A DNA stretch of 39,266 bases from an uncultured Prevotella sp. (GCA_946186115.1 CAMHLV010000026.1:1-39266), one strand, 5' to 3'; shown: positions 7,526 to 17,173, counted from the stretch's first letter. Notes: generated from the sequence alone by a model not told the origin. Numbers and translations are program-made.

Positions 7526-8335
7526 TTAGCTGCGCTTAATCATCTCGCGCATAATCTCCGTCATCAGTGGTTGAGCCTTGTCGGCGGCCTCTTGAACCTC
7601 CTCGTGGCTTACCTCGACGGGATTGTCGAAACCGCCCAAGTCGGTTACTACGCTGATTCCGAAAGTGCGAATGCCGCAGTGGTGGGCAACAATTACCTCT
7701 GGAACTGTTGACATACCAACGGTGTCGCCACCCAAGGTGCGATACATCTTGTACTCTGCCGGGGTCTCAAACGTAGGACCTGTTGTGCCCACATATACAC
7801 CATAGACAAGACGTATCTTTTTCTCCTTGGCAATCTTTGTAGCCAGATTGATCAGTTCGTGGTCATAAGCCTCATGCATATCTGGGAAACGTGGTCCTGT
7901 CGGGAAGTTCTTGCCACGTAGCGGATGCTCCGGGAAGAAGTTGATATGGTCTGTAATAACCATGAGGTCGCCAATCTTGAATGCTGGATTCATGCCACCT
8001 GCAGCATTGGAAACGAAGAGAGTCTTGATGCCCAACTCGTACATCACGCGAACGGGGAATGTCACTTCCTTCATTGAATAGCCTTCATAGTAATGGAAGC
8101 GTCCCTGCATTGCCATAATATCTACGCCGCCGAGTTTGCCGAAGATAAGCGCTCCGGCATGCCCTTCAACAGTAGATATAGGGAAGTTGGGTATTTCACT
8201 ATACGGGATCTCCGTCTTTTCAGTTATTTCGGAAGCTAATTGTCCGAGGCCTGTCCCCAGGATTATTGCTGTCTTGGGGCTTGTGCTCATCCTTGTCTTT
8301 AGCCAGGATGCTGTTTCTTGAATTTTTGTGTACAT
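7526..8335 (-). CDS. punA: Purine nucleoside phosphorylase (PNP/MTAP trimeric type)
   Basis: It splits purine (deoxy)ribonucleosides such as inosine and guanosine with phosphate, for purine salvage in the cytoplasm. The 269-residue product has [11 protein letters not shown] (phosphate site) near residue 24, [33 protein letters not shown] and [20 protein letters not shown], all characteristic of the low-molecular-mass trimeric class. The first ATG (8335) was preferred because the following [15 protein letters not shown] helix is usual in the family; an ATG at 8290 is possible. The start region overlaps the end of lpxK by 116 bp in another frame, which is unusually long. It belongs to the sppA-lpxK-punA-thiL run. 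Confidence 0.93.
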   Translation of the reverse strand: MYTKIQETASWLKTRMSTSPKTAIILGTGLGQLASEITEKTEIPYSEIPNFPISTVEGHAGALIFGKLGGVDIMAMQGRFHYYEGYSMKEVTFPVRVMYELGIKTLFVSNAAGGMNPAFKIGDLMVITDHINFFPEHPLRGKNFPTGPRFPDMHEAYDHELINLATKIAKEKKIRLVYGVYVGTTGPTFETPAEYKMYRTLGGDTVGMSTVPEVIVAHHCGIRTFGISVVTDLGGFDNPVEVSHEEVQEAADKAQPLMTEIMREMIKRS

Positions 8336-9398
8336 AGCCTATTATTTGATTGTTAAAGTTATCTTCCTGATCCTGCATGAATTTTATGCGGACAGGTAAT
8401 ACATACATATTCTTTATTACTTCATCGCTGAGGTGATTAGCATGCTGTAATCTGGTGGCATCTTTCTCAGTGGTGATGATAATCTTTGGCGATGACATCT
8501 CTGCGAAGACGTTGTTGATGCGTTCTACGTCCTTGTTGTTAAACTGATGATGGTCGGAGAAACTCATCGGAGTAAGACTCTTAACAAGTGGTGCCAGGTC
8601 GTGCTCCATCTGCTCTGGTGATGCAATGCCAGAGAGCAAAAGTACATTCTTGTCTTGCAGGCTGCTGAGCGGTATCTGCTTCTGACTGTGTGTGGTGCTG
8701 GGAAGAGCCGGCTGCAGATTGTCGTATTCCAGTGTTGTGAAGTATAGGTGCTGGTAGGGGTAGAGGTCAATAGCTTTAGTAATGACACGATACTCCATGG
8801 GCTTGAGGTTCTCAGGACACTTAGTGATGATGACGATGTCGGCGCGGTTCTTGCCGGTGAGTGGCTCGCGCAGTCGGCCTGCAGGCAACAAAGTGTCATA
8901 GATTATCAGGCGATGGTAATCCACCAGGAGTATATTTATGCCCGGTTTGACATAGCGGTGCTGGAAGGCGTCGTCGAGCAATATTACGTCGAGCTTCTTG
9001 TCATTATCTGTCAGCAAATCTATACCTTTGCAGCGGTCTTTGCACACTGCCACGGTAACATTGGGGAATTTCTGCTTCATCTGGTATGGCTCGTCACCTA
9101 TCTCGGGCATCGACGTGTTAGAATCTGCCAATATGAAGCCCTTGCTTTTACGCTTGTATCCACGACTGAGAACTGCTACCCTTGTCGTGTCCTTCAAGAG
9201 TCGGATAAGATATTCAACGTGAGGGGTCTTCCCTGTTCCGCCAACAGTGATATTGCCTACTGAGATTACTGGCACCGTAAAGGCGCGGCTCTTCAAAATT
9301 CCGATTTCGAATAGGGTATTACGGAATTTTATCCCCAAGCCGTAAAGCCAGCTTAGCGGTAGCAGCCACTTGTTGATCTTTATGAAATCGCCCTCCAC
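8220..9398 (-). CDS. lpxK: Tetraacyldisaccharide 4'-kinase
   Basis: The enzyme phosphorylates the 4' position of the lipid A disaccharide at the inner membrane. The N-terminus holds a hydrophobic membrane-associated stretch and the Walker A region [13 protein letters not shown] (residues about 52-64). [21 protein letters not shown] and [20 protein letters not shown] are typical family stretches, and FSDHHQF and [11 protein letters not shown] follow. The recognisable protein ends near [16 protein letters not shown]. The remaining residues, about 355-392, are read through the 5' part of punA in a different frame and are charged and low in hydrophobic content. The original stop may have been lost. 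Spacing to the upstream sppA is 43 bp. Confidence 0.92.
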   Translation of the reverse strand: MEGDFIKINKWLLPLSWLYGLGIKFRNTLFEIGILKSRAFTVPVISVGNITVGGTGKTPHVEYLIRLLKDTTRVAVLSRGYKRKSKGFILADSNTSMPEIGDEPYQMKQKFPNVTVAVCKDRCKGIDLLTDNDKKLDVILLDDAFQHRYVKPGINILLVDYHRLIIYDTLLPAGRLREPLTGKNRADIVIITKCPENLKPMEYRVITKAIDLYPYQHLYFTTLEYDNLQPALPSTTHSQKQIPLSSLQDKNVLLLSGIASPEQMEHDLAPLVKSLTPMSFSDHHQFNNKDVERINNVFAEMSSPKIIITTEKDATRLQHANHLSDEVIKNMYVLPVRIKFMQDQEDNFNNQIIGYVHKNSRNSILAKDKDEHKPQDSNNPGDRPRTISFRNN

Positions 9399-9441
9399 GT
9401 TGCTCTTGTCTCTAAAATGATTCGCTTAACTCACTCCTTAT

Positions 9442-11214
9442 TTATTTAATAATAAGGTAATAAGGCATTCGAGCTTGTATTGCATTCTGCTTGTTAAGGC
9501 TCTTTACATATACAAACGGCTCGTAGTATTCGCCAAGTGTGGCTTTCAGTTGATCGTCAAGATAGTTGTCTTTCGACTCCATGCTCATAAGACTCTCAAG
9601 CCATCCGGCCTCTTCGGGATAACTGGTGGCATGGTACTTGTCAACCTTGGCCAACTTGGCTGCCTTTTCGATGGCTTTGTCCAATCCTCCCAACTCGTCA
9701 ACAAGTTTGATCTTCAGGGCATCTGTAGCCAACCATACACGTCCTTGGGCTACCTCTTCAATAGCTTCTATTGACTGCTTGCGACCGTCGGCAACACGCT
9801 TGCGGAATAATTCATATCCGCGTCCGATGTATTGCTCCAGCAGTGCCATCTCTTCAGCATTGAAAGGACGTGCCATCGTGCCGAATGCAGAGAACTTATT
9901 AGTCTTGACTTCATCGAACTTCACGCCAAGTTTCTCTGATAGCAGACCGCTGAAGTCGGGGAACATGCCGAAGATGCCGATGCTACCGGTGATGGTTGTA
10001 GGCTCTGCAATAATGTAGTTGGCGGGACAGCTGATGTAGTAGCCTCCAGAGGCCGCATATCCACCCATAGAGACAACAACTGGCTTCTTGGCTTTCAGGT
10101 TTGTTATGGCATGCCATATCTGCTCTGAGGCGTAGGCCGAACCGCCAGGTGAGTTGACTCTTAGTACTACTGCTTTTACATCGTCATCCTTTGCCAAGGC
10201 ATTAATGTCTTTGCAAACGCTGCTGGCTACAATGCTATGTCCCTGTTGAGTCATTCCTCCTGTCTCAGAGTCAACGATGTCGCCGTAGGCATAATATACT
10301 GCAATCTGGTCTCCCTCACTCTTTTTCCCTTTTACTCCTTCCATATCGGCCAGGGTTAACTGAGAAATCTTATCGTCGGCTTTCAGCTTGAGCATCTTCT
10401 TGATCTCGCCCTTAACCTCATCGGTATATAGCAGTTTGTCGACCATTTTCAGCTTTACATATTCCTGTTGGTTGGCAAGTGTTATGAAGCGGTCGGCATA
10501 GGCGTTTAGTGAGTCGGCTGGAATCTTACGACTTTCAGCTACTTCGTTCAGCATCACTTGCCAGATGCCATTCATATATGCTGTCACCTGTTCGCGATTT
10601 GCATCACTCATCTGGTCGGCAGTCATCATCTCAGGTGCACTCTTGTATTTTCCTACCTTACAGAGTTGTACCTTGACACCAAATTTACCCAGCAAATCCT
10701 TGACGAAATATGGTGTTGCTGCCATTCCGTGCCAGTCAACCATACCCTGAGGATTCAGAAATACCTTGTCGGCTACACTGCAAATATAATATGTGGCCTG
10801 TGTGTATGAGTCTGCGTAGGTGACTATCCATTTCCCGGATTTCTTGAAGTCGAGCAGGGCCTCGCGGATGGCATGAGTAGAGGCAGGAGTGTCGGAACTG
10901 AACAGCCCGGCTTCAATATAGATACCCTTAATGTCTTCGTTGTCCTTAGCTTTGTGTATTGCCTCCAGAATCTCGTCTAATCCGAGGTTTTCGCTCACTT
11001 GTCCTGTGAGCTTTGCTATAGGATTGTTTTCTGCCCGCTCGTTAAGTTGGCCGGATAGTGTCAGCGTAAAGACGGAATTTTCTTCTACTTGGGTGCTACC
11101 TGCTGACGAAGCAACCAAACCTACCATTGAGATAACGGCTAAAATTCCCATGATGACCGACAGTATTATGATACCTGTCATGGTGGCCAATACATATTTA
11201 AGGAAGTTCTTCAT
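9442..11214 (-). CDS. sppA: Signal peptide peptidase A, 67K type
   Basis: A membrane-bound serine protease that degrades cleaved signal peptides after secretion. The N-terminus is a single transmembrane anchor (residues about 7-38). Two tandem ClpP-like halves follow. The catalytic dyad is predicted as Lys191 in KVGKYKSAPE and Ser389 in MGGYAASGGYY, the usual arrangement for the long (67K) form, and 590 residues is the expected length. LRVNSPGGSAYASEQIW and TITGSIGIFGMFPDFSGLL are also typical. It is the first gene of the minus-strand run that continues to lpxK, punA and thiL, with a promoter at 11243-11250. Confidence 0.94.
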   Translation of the reverse strand: MKNFLKYVLATMTGIIILSVIMGILAVISMVGLVASSAGSTQVEENSVFTLTLSGQLNERAENNPIAKLTGQVSENLGLDEILEAIHKAKDNEDIKGIYIEAGLFSSDTPASTHAIREALLDFKKSGKWIVTYADSYTQATYYICSVADKVFLNPQGMVDWHGMAATPYFVKDLLGKFGVKVQLCKVGKYKSAPEMMTADQMSDANREQVTAYMNGIWQVMLNEVAESRKIPADSLNAYADRFITLANQQEYVKLKMVDKLLYTDEVKGEIKKMLKLKADDKISQLTLADMEGVKGKKSEGDQIAVYYAYGDIVDSETGGMTQQGHSIVASSVCKDINALAKDDDVKAVVLRVNSPGGSAYASEQIWHAITNLKAKKPVVVSMGGYAASGGYYISCPANYIIAEPTTITGSIGIFGMFPDFSGLLSEKLGVKFDEVKTNKFSAFGTMARPFNAEEMALLEQYIGRGYELFRKRVADGRKQSIEAIEEVAQGRVWLATDALKIKLVDELGGLDKAIEKAAKLAKVDKYHATSYPEEAGWLESLMSMESKDNYLDDQLKATLGEYYEPFVYVKSLNKQNAIQARMPYYLIIK

Positions 11215-11242
11215 AAATGTTTATAGTTAGTCAATATTTCTG

Positions 11243-11250
11243 CAAAGGTA
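11243..11250 (-). promoter_or_regulatory. -7 box of the sppA operon
   Basis: The minus strand reads TACCTTTG, followed by GCAGAAATATTGAC, about 28 nt before the sppA ATG. This fits the Bacteroidetes housekeeping promoter. Confidence 0.7.
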
Positions 11251-11361
11251 CAAATTTGACTCTAAAGTTCAAAAAAAATTAAGATTTATTCAGTATTCAT
11301 TGACAAATAAGATGCTACTTAGAAGATTTTTCTTTAATAAAACAAAAAATGCAAGACTATG

Positions 11362-11394
11362 TTGAATGGATTCGCATTTTTTTCTGTATCTTTG
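11362..11394 (+). promoter_or_regulatory. Promoter of lepA
   Basis: TTG at 11362-11364 and TATCTTTG at 11387-11394 are separated by 22 nt, slightly more than the optimum. The predicted start near 11398 gives a leader of about 22 nt. It rules out the in-frame ATG at 11366 as the start of lepA. Confidence 0.7.
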
Positions 11395-11419
11395 CAAGGC
11401 ATTTTGTATAGATACGATA

Positions 11420-13201
11420 ATGGACCATATAAGAAACTTTTGTATCATTGCACATATCGACCATGGTAAGTCAACATTGGCTGACCGTCTTCTGGAATAT
11501 ACCAAGACCATTCAGGTGACGGAAGGACAGATGCTGGACGACATGGATCTGGAGCGCGAGCGTGGCATAACCATCAAGAGTCATGCCATCCAGATGGAGT
11601 ATGTGTATAAAGGTGAGAAATATATATTGAATCTTATTGATACTCCAGGACACGTTGACTTCTCTTACGAGGTGAGCCGTTCGATAGCTGCCTGCGAGGG
11701 TGCCCTGCTCGTTGTGGATGCTACCCAGGGAGTGCAGGCACAGACCATATCAAACCTTTATCTGGCTATTGACAATGATCTTGAGATTATACCTGTCATC
11801 AACAAGATAGACATGCCTTCAGCCATGCCCGACGAGGTAGAAGACGAAATCGTTGACCTGATTGGTTGTGATCCGGAAGATATAATACGTGCCAGTGGAA
11901 AGACTGGTGAAGGCGTGGAGGATATTCTGAATGCTGTGGTTGAGCGCATTCCTCATCCCACAGGTGACGAGAAAGCTCCTTTGCAAGCTCTGATATTCGA
12001 CTCGGTGTTCAACTCCTTCCGCGGCATTATTGCCTATTTCAAGATAGTGAACGGTAGTATCCGTCAGGGAGACAAGGTGAAATTCTTTAATACCGGAATG
12101 GAATACGATGCCGATGAGGTTGGTGTCCTGAAAATGGATATGATACCTCGAAAGGAATTGCATACCGGTGAGGTGGGGTATATTATCTCTGGCATTAAAA
12201 ACGCCAAGGAGGTAAAGGTGGGTGATACAATTACCCACATACAGCAGCCTTGCCAGAAAGCTATTGAAGGATTCCAGGAAGTAAAGCCAATGGTTTTTGC
12301 CGGTGTGTATCCAATAGATCCCACAGACTATGAGAACTTGCGTGCCTCGCTTGAGAAACTCCAACTGAATGACGCTTCTCTTACCTTCGTTCCTGAAACG
12401 TCGGTAGCCCTAGGCTTTGGCTTCCGTTGCGGATTCCTCGGTCTGCTGCATATGGAGATTGTGCAGGAAAGACTTGACCGTGAGTTTGACATGGACGTCA
12501 TCACTACTGTCCCTAATGTAACATATATGTGCTACACTAAACAGCAGGAGGTAAAAGAGGTGCATAATCCTTCTGGCTTGCCCGACCAGACGATGATAGA
12601 CCATATTGAGGAACCATATATTAAGGCTTCAATTATTACTGCTGCCGATTATATTGGTCCGATAATGACCTTGTGTCTCGACAAGCGAGGAGAGTTGATA
12701 GATCAGCAATACGTCTCAGGAGGGCGAGTAGAGTTGCGCTTTATGCTGCCTCTCGGTGAGATTGTCATCGATTTCTACGACAAGTTGAAGAGTATCTCAA
12801 AAGGCTATGCTTCTTTCGACTATCATATCGACTCCTTCCGTCCTTCTCGACTGGTGAAACTTGATATCCTGCTCAACGGAGAACCTGTGGATGCTCTGTC
12901 AACACTCACGCATCAGGATAATGCAGTGACTTTCGGGCGCCGCATGTGTGAAAAACTTAAGGAACTCATACCGCGACAGCAGTTCGACATTGCCATTCAG
13001 GCAGCCATAGGAGCTAAGATTATAGCTCGCGAGACTGTCAAGCAGGTAAGAAAGGATGTTACTGCCAAATGCTATGGAGGTGATGTCAGCCGTAAGCGTA
13101 AACTCTTGGAGAAACAAAAGCGCGGTAAGAAACGTATGAAGCAGATTGGTAATGTGGAAGTGCCGCAGAAAGCATTCCTTGCCGTACTGAAGTTAGACTA
13201 A
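11420..13201 (+). CDS. lepA: Elongation factor 4 (ribosome back-translocating GTPase)
   Basis: A translational GTPase that acts on stalled or mis-translocated ribosomes. The start at 11420 gives [20 protein letters not shown], the canonical LepA N-terminus with the G1 loop, followed by [16 protein letters not shown] (switch I), [16 protein letters not shown] (G3) and INKIDMPSA (G4). The C-terminal domain has [19 protein letters not shown] and [20 protein letters not shown], specific to LepA, and the protein ends AVLKLD. The length of 593 residues is normal. A Crp/Fnr-type gene begins 31 bp downstream and may be cotranscribed. Confidence 0.97.
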   Translation: MDHIRNFCIIAHIDHGKSTLADRLLEYTKTIQVTEGQMLDDMDLERERGITIKSHAIQMEYVYKGEKYILNLIDTPGHVDFSYEVSRSIAACEGALLVVDATQGVQAQTISNLYLAIDNDLEIIPVINKIDMPSAMPDEVEDEIVDLIGCDPEDIIRASGKTGEGVEDILNAVVERIPHPTGDEKAPLQALIFDSVFNSFRGIIAYFKIVNGSIRQGDKVKFFNTGMEYDADEVGVLKMDMIPRKELHTGEVGYIISGIKNAKEVKVGDTITHIQQPCQKAIEGFQEVKPMVFAGVYPIDPTDYENLRASLEKLQLNDASLTFVPETSVALGFGFRCGFLGLLHMEIVQERLDREFDMDVITTVPNVTYMCYTKQQEVKEVHNPSGLPDQTMIDHIEEPYIKASIITAADYIGPIMTLCLDKRGELIDQQYVSGGRVELRFMLPLGEIVIDFYDKLKSISKGYASFDYHIDSFRPSRLVKLDILLNGEPVDALSTLTHQDNAVTFGRRMCEKLKELIPRQQFDIAIQAAIGAKIIARETVKQVRKDVTAKCYGGDVSRKRKLLEKQKRGKKRMKQIGNVEVPQKAFLAVLKLD

Positions 13202-13232
13202 TTACGAACTTGATAACTATAACGAAACCTAT

Positions 13233-13838
13233 ATGACTACGATTGGACTGACAACGAGGGATGTGGCTCGTGAGCTGGCCAGACGCTATAGCACGATGAC
13301 TCATGAGGAGTTGGATGTGCTGGAAAGCATTCTTGTGCCTATGAAATTTCAGAAGGGTGAGGTAATCTTGAAAGAGGGCGAAGTCTGTAAGAATATTTAC
13401 TGGGTGGTAAAAGGCCTTGTACGCCAGTTTTACTTTAAAAACGGTAAGGAACTTACTGAATACATGGCTGTTGAGAATACGATATGTATGAGTATTGAAA
13501 GCCTGTTCAAGGAATTACCCAGTCATCAGCAGATACAAGCCATCGAGCCTTCAATAATCTTCGCTTTGCCAAAAGCAAAGTTGGAGAAAGAGGCCGTAAG
13601 GAATGTAAACATACAGATGCTCTATAGAAAAATCCTGGAAGAATCGCTAATTCTCTCGCAGGTTCATGCCGATATGTTGCGCTTTGAGTCGGCACAGGAG
13701 CGTTACGCTAAGTTGGTGAAACGCTCACCGCAGTTGGTGCTGCGTGCTCCGCTGGTATATATTGCCAGTTACTTGCAGATGACGCCAGAGACTTTGTCGC
13801 GCGTTCGTAACTCAGCACTGGTTGACGACAGAGGTTAG
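13233..13838 (+). CDS. Crp/Fnr-family transcriptional regulator
   Basis: A cytoplasmic DNA-binding regulator with an N-terminal cyclic-nucleotide-binding-like beta roll (residues about 30-120: KGEVILKEGEVCKNIYWVVKGLVRQFYFKNGKEL). A dimerisation helix follows, then a C-terminal helix-turn-helix (YIASYLQMTPETLSRVRNS). The 201-residue length is usual for Bacteroidetes members. There is no N-terminal cysteine cluster for an iron-sulfur centre, so it is not a classical Fnr. The ligand is unknown. The last four bases overlap the end of ispE on the other strand. A perfect Crp/Fnr-type palindrome occurs in this window at 27161-27174, but nothing in the sequence proves that this protein binds it. Confidence 0.88.
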   Translation: MTTIGLTTRDVARELARRYSTMTHEELDVLESILVPMKFQKGEVILKEGEVCKNIYWVVKGLVRQFYFKNGKELTEYMAVENTICMSIESLFKELPSHQQIQAIEPSIIFALPKAKLEKEAVRNVNIQMLYRKILEESLILSQVHADMLRFESAQERYAKLVKRSPQLVLRAPLVYIASYLQMTPETLSRVRNSALVDDRG

Positions 13839-14671
13839 AGCCTGCTTGTAAAAACAAACATACCCGGGAATTCGTTCTTAAGTATTTCTGACGGATTCTC
13901 TCTGAATAGTCCGAATATGGAGCTGCCTGAGCCTGACATGGCTGCGTAGGTGGCTCCTATTGTATAGAGTCTTGACTTGATCTCGCCCAACTCTGGATGC
14001 AGGGTGAAGACACTGGTCTCAAAATCGTTAATTAGGTTGTTGCGCCACTCTTCAACAGGCTTCTTTACTGTCTCGTTGCAGTTTACGGCTGGAGCATGGG
14101 GGTGGATGAGTGAGAATGCCTCACGGGTGGAAACAGGTATGTCGGGGCGTACTATTCCAATATACCAGCTGCTGAGATCCAGTTCAATAGGTTCCAGACG
14201 TTCACCGATACCTTCTGCGTAGCAGGGCTTGTTTATAATAAAGAAAGGACAATCGGCACCTAAGCGAGCCGCATAGTCTATCAGCTGTGAGTCAGATAAT
14301 CCAAGACGAAACATGGAATTAAGAAGCGACAGCATGTTGGCACAGTCGCTTGAACCACCACCCATACCTGCCTGAGTGGGAATACCTTTCCAAAGGTGGG
14401 CATGAACACGTGACAGGGTAGGGAAGTCACTTTTCAGCATATTATATGCACGGACTACGAGGTTGCGTTGCTCATCGCCCTCTATGGGCATATTTGTGAT
14501 TTTAAGGTCACAATCTACTTCTGAGGGGAAGCCCTCATCCATTGGCTGTACCTCCAGGGCGTCTTTGATAGGTATGGGGTAGAACACCGTTTCTAAGTTG
14601 TGGTAGCCGTCGGGGCGTCGTTCTACAACATTTAACCCCAAGTTTACTTTTGCTATAGGAAATGTAATCAT
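13835..14671 (-). CDS. ispE: 4-diphosphocytidyl-2-C-methyl-D-erythritol kinase
   Basis: A GHMP kinase of the methylerythritol phosphate pathway to isoprenoid precursors. The chosen start gives MITFPIAKVNLGLNVVERRPDGYHNLETV, the canonical N-terminus. An in-frame ATG 42 bp upstream is rejected because it would put the promoter -7 box inside the gene. The ATP-binding loop AGMGGGSSDCANML begins near residue 101, and the C-terminal motif AAMSGSGSSIFGLF is present. The product has 278 residues, normal for the family. The -7 box at 14676-14683 ends four bases before the ATG, so the mRNA may lack a leader. The gene converges on and overlaps the Crp/Fnr gene by 4 bp. Confidence 0.95.
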   Translation of the reverse strand: MITFPIAKVNLGLNVVERRPDGYHNLETVFYPIPIKDALEVQPMDEGFPSEVDCDLKITNMPIEGDEQRNLVVRAYNMLKSDFPTLSRVHAHLWKGIPTQAGMGGGSSDCANMLSLLNSMFRLGLSDSQLIDYAARLGADCPFFIINKPCYAEGIGERLEPIELDLSSWYIGIVRPDIPVSTREAFSLIHPHAPAVNCNETVKKPVEEWRNNLINDFETSVFTLHPELGEIKSRLYTIGATYAAMSGSGSSIFGLFRENPSEILKNEFPGMFVFTSRL

Positions 14672-14675
14672 GCTG

Positions 14676-14683
14676 CAAAAGTA
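14676..14683 (-). promoter_or_regulatory. -7 box abutting the ispE start codon
   Basis: The minus strand reads TACTTTTGCAGCATG. Only four bases separate the box from the ATG, which predicts transcription starting at or next to the A of the start codon. Confidence 0.6.
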
Positions 14684-14753
14684 AACAAAAAATATGAACT
14701 GACCAAGCGGCACACCCTTTTTCCTGCAAGCAAAGAAAAAGGAAGTGTAAAAA

Positions 14754-14785
14754 TTTGGAAGTTAGACAATAACTTTGTACCTTTG
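14754..14785 (+). promoter_or_regulatory. Promoter of galE
   Basis: TTTG at 14754-14757, a 20-nt spacer and TACCTTTG at 14778-14785 make a near-ideal Bacteroidetes promoter. The leader is about 22 nt. Confidence 0.8.
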
Positions 14786-14810
14786 CACGAAAACTAACAA
14801 GTAATACGAA

Positions 14811-15851
14811 ATGAAACAAACTATTCTCGTCACGGGTGGTACTGGCTTTATTGGCAGCCACACTACTGTTGAACTGCAGACTGCAGGCTATGAGGTGGTC
14901 ATAATCGACAATCTCTCTAATTCGAATGCCAACGTGGTAGATGGTATAGAGAAAATCACGGGTAAGCGACCTGCTTTTGAACAGGTTGACTGTTGTGATT
15001 ATGCTGCATTGGAAGGTGTCTTCAAGAAGTATCCGGCCATTAGCGGTATTATCCATTTTGCAGCGTCAAAGGCTGTAGGTGAGAGTGTTGAGAAACCATT
15101 GCTCTACTATCGTAACAATCTTACATCGCTTATCAACTTGTTGGAGTTGATGCCGCGCTACGATGTGAAGGGCATCATTTTCTCTTCTTCATGTACCGTT
15201 TACGGACAGCCCTCTCAGGAGAATCTGCCTGTTACAGAAGATGCCCCAATCCAGAAAGCCATGTCGCCTTATGGCAATACTAAGCAGATAAACGAGGAAA
15301 TTATCCAAGACTATATTCACTCTGGTGCTCCTATAAAGTCTGTTATCCTACGTTATTTTAATCCGATTGGAGCACATCCTTCGGCTCTCATCGGAGAATT
15401 GCCTAATGGAGTACCAATGAACCTCATACCTTTCGTCACTCAGACAGCAATGGGTATTCGTGAACAGCTTAAGATTTTCGGAAACGACTACAATACTCCA
15501 GATCATACCTGCATACGCGACTATATATATGTCGTTGATTTGGCTAAGGCTCACGTAAAGGCTATGGAACGTGTGCTTGACAATCCTGATACTGATGCAG
15601 TTGAAGTGTTCAATATCGGTACAGGTCGCGGTCTCTCCACACTTGAAGTCGTTGAGGGATTTGAGCGTGCCACAGGTGTAAAGGTAAATTGGACTTATGC
15701 ACCGCGTCGCGAGGGTGACATTGAACAGGTTTGGGGTAATGTTGACAAAGCCAACAAAGTGTTAGGCTGGAAGGCTGATACTCCTACAGATGATGTGCTG
15801 CGTTCAGCATGGAAGTGGCAGAAGAAACTTCGTGAGGATGGTATCCAATAA
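14811..15851 (+). CDS. galE: UDP-glucose 4-epimerase
   Basis: The enzyme interconverts UDP-glucose and UDP-galactose through a bound NAD, supplying sugars for surface polysaccharides and galactose use. The extended short-chain dehydrogenase fold is clear: GGTGFIGSH (NAD loop, residues 9-17), the SSSCTVYG stretch at 125-132, and the catalytic pair Tyr154/Lys158 in SPYGNTK. RYFNPIGAHPS and DYIYVVDLAKAHVKA, both typical of GalE, follow. Length is normal at 346 residues. The gene has its own promoter and ends at a perfect hairpin shared with the converging secG operon. Confidence 0.95.
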   Translation: MKQTILVTGGTGFIGSHTTVELQTAGYEVVIIDNLSNSNANVVDGIEKITGKRPAFEQVDCCDYAALEGVFKKYPAISGIIHFAASKAVGESVEKPLLYYRNNLTSLINLLELMPRYDVKGIIFSSSCTVYGQPSQENLPVTEDAPIQKAMSPYGNTKQINEEIIQDYIHSGAPIKSVILRYFNPIGAHPSALIGELPNGVPMNLIPFVTQTAMGIREQLKIFGNDYNTPDHTCIRDYIYVVDLAKAHVKAMERVLDNPDTDAVEVFNIGTGRGLSTLEVVEGFERATGVKVNWTYAPRREGDIEQVWGNVDKANKVLGWKADTPTDDVLRSAWKWQKKLREDGIQ

Positions 15852-15903
15852 TTTCATGCATACCTTTTAATACTATTCATTCATAGTTGAAGAAGTATAA
15901 TAA

Positions 15904-15939
15904 AATCATCCCTGCAAGCCATAACTTGCAGGGATGATT
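15904..15939. terminator. Bidirectional terminator between galE and secG
   Basis: A perfect 15-bp inverted repeat (AATCATCCCTGCAAG and its complement) has a 6-nt loop. A-rich sequence precedes it and TATTTG follows. It lies between two converging genes, so it can serve both. Confidence 0.85.
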
Positions 15940-15960
15940 ATTTGTTCAGAATCTTGCTTG

Positions 15961-16365
15961 TTAGTTTGCAGGCTGTGCAGGAGCCTCAGCAGCAGGAGCC
16001 TCAGCAGCAGGAGCTTCAGCAGCTTTGTCTGTAGCAGCGGGCTGTGCATCTTCTTTCTGCTGGCTAGCACCGAACCCAGGCAGGTTGTTGGGGTTTGTGA
16101 CAGGATTCTCGATGTTTTCCATCACTGAAGCATCAGAAGCGGTGGTGGGAGCAACCCAAGCGCAGATTACGCTGATTACTACCATAGCAGCAGCAAGTCC
16201 CCAAGTGGCTTTCTCAATGAAGTCGGTAGTCTTGCGGACACCGGCAACCTGGTTATAACCTGCAAAGCTTGACGAGAGACCGCCACCCTTTGATTCCTGA
16301 ATCAGCACGATGCCAATCATGAGCACGGCTGCAATTACGATTAAAATTACGAATAATGTGTACAT
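15961..16365 (-). CDS. secG: Preprotein translocase subunit SecG
   Basis: A small membrane subunit of the SecYEG channel. Two transmembrane helices are visible: residues about 1-20 (MYTLFVILIVIAAVLMIGIV) and about 55-72. Between them lies the family segment LIQESKGGGLSSSFAGYNQV, adapted from the usual QxxKGGGL motif. After the second helix a long tail runs to residue 134 and ends in an Ala/Pro/Glu repeat (AEAPA units) encoded by 15-bp direct repeats. Such tails vary among Bacteroidales. It is the last gene of the operon with the TPR protein, LptE and the sigma-54 activator, 6 bp after the TPR gene. Confidence 0.92.
   Translation of the reverse strand: MYTLFVILIVIAAVLMIGIVLIQESKGGGLSSSFAGYNQVAGVRKTTDFIEKATWGLAAAMVVISVICAWVAPTTASDASVMENIENPVTNPNNLPGFGASQQKEDAQPAATDKAAEAPAAEAPAAEAPAQPAN
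15977..16021 (-). repeat. Three 15-bp direct repeats in the secG tail
   Basis: Three adjacent copies of GCAGGAGCCTCAGCA as read on the plus strand; the third has one change. They encode the AEAPA repeats of SecG. The 15-bp unit preserves the frame whatever the copy number. Confidence 0.9.
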
Positions 16366-16371
16366 GTTACT

Positions 16372-17163
16372 TTAATTTTTGTTTTTATTATTGTTTATTA
16401 TTAACTTCTCAAGAAATCTCATCTGGTCGGCAAAATAAGCATTCTTATGTGGGAACTTCTCATTTAGTCTCCCGATGATCTCAAGCGCTTTCTGGTAGCG
16501 TCCTTGCTTGATATATATGCGGGCTAGAGTCTCGGTGAAGTATTCTTCTTCGTCGCCCTCGTCAATATCTTCGGTGCTTGGCTGCCTGTCTGGCTTGGTT
16601 GTCGGCTCTATGCTCGTCGCCTCAGAAATGTTGTTAAGCATAATACGGCCCTGCTCTTGTTCGAGGAAATTATCTATTAGGTCTTGGCCTTTCATCTGAG
16701 GTGTATTCTGTTCGCTGCTGTTTTCCTCTGTTGCCAGAAGATATGCTACATAGTCAACGGCAGCATCGGCAGGAGTTGGCTTGCGCTTGCGGTCTTCCCA
16801 TTCTTCTTCGTCTGCTGGAATAGAGTCGAGGAAATTGTCGATTAGCGTCACTGTTCGCTCCTTGTCGTTTCCTTTATAGCTTTCGTTCTTGCTGTCGCTA
16901 TCATTATATAGCTGATAGTGCGCAGCCTCTACCATATTGAATATTGTCTTGCGGTCGGTGATATACAGCGCCGCTTTTCGCAGCTCCTCGTCGAACGCTG
17001 AGTCGTGTAGCAGATACAGGTTCTGTAGCATCAGCAAACGGGCTGTCTGGTAATACGGGTGTAGTGCAAGCAGGGATCGCAGCTCGTAGAGCGTCTCTCC
17101 GTCGAGCTGTGCAGGATTCTTTATGAAATCCGTAATCTCCATTGTTGCTTGTCTGCTGTCCAT
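16372..17163 (-). CDS. TPR-like conserved protein of the secG operon
   Basis: A 263-residue protein of unassigned function that I recognise only as conserved near secG in Bacteroidales. The N-terminal part (LYELRSLLALHPYYQTARLLMLQNLYLLHD) is helical and resembles tetratricopeptide packing. The central part is acidic and probably disordered. The C-terminal part (TETLARIYIKQGRYQKALEIIGRLNEKFP, residues about 210-240) is a convincing TPR unit. No signal peptide or membrane span is visible, so it is probably cytoplasmic. It lies 10 bp after lptE and 6 bp before secG. The setting suggests a role in envelope protein handling; this is inference. Confidence 0.75.
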   Translation of the reverse strand: MDSRQATMEITDFIKNPAQLDGETLYELRSLLALHPYYQTARLLMLQNLYLLHDSAFDEELRKAALYITDRKTIFNMVEAAHYQLYNDSDSKNESYKGNDKERTVTLIDNFLDSIPADEEEWEDRKRKPTPADAAVDYVAYLLATEENSSEQNTPQMKGQDLIDNFLEQEQGRIMLNNISEATSIEPTTKPDRQPSTEDIDEGDEEEYFTETLARIYIKQGRYQKALEIIGRLNEKFPHKNAYFADQMRFLEKLIINNNKNKN

Positions 17164-17173
17164 ATTGTCGCTA

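Noticed and set aside
14716..14742. Hairpin CCTTTTTC with GAAAAAGG upstream of galE as a terminator
   Set aside because: The stem is A/T-rich with an 11-nt loop and no run of T after it; it lies between divergent promoters and is probably chance.
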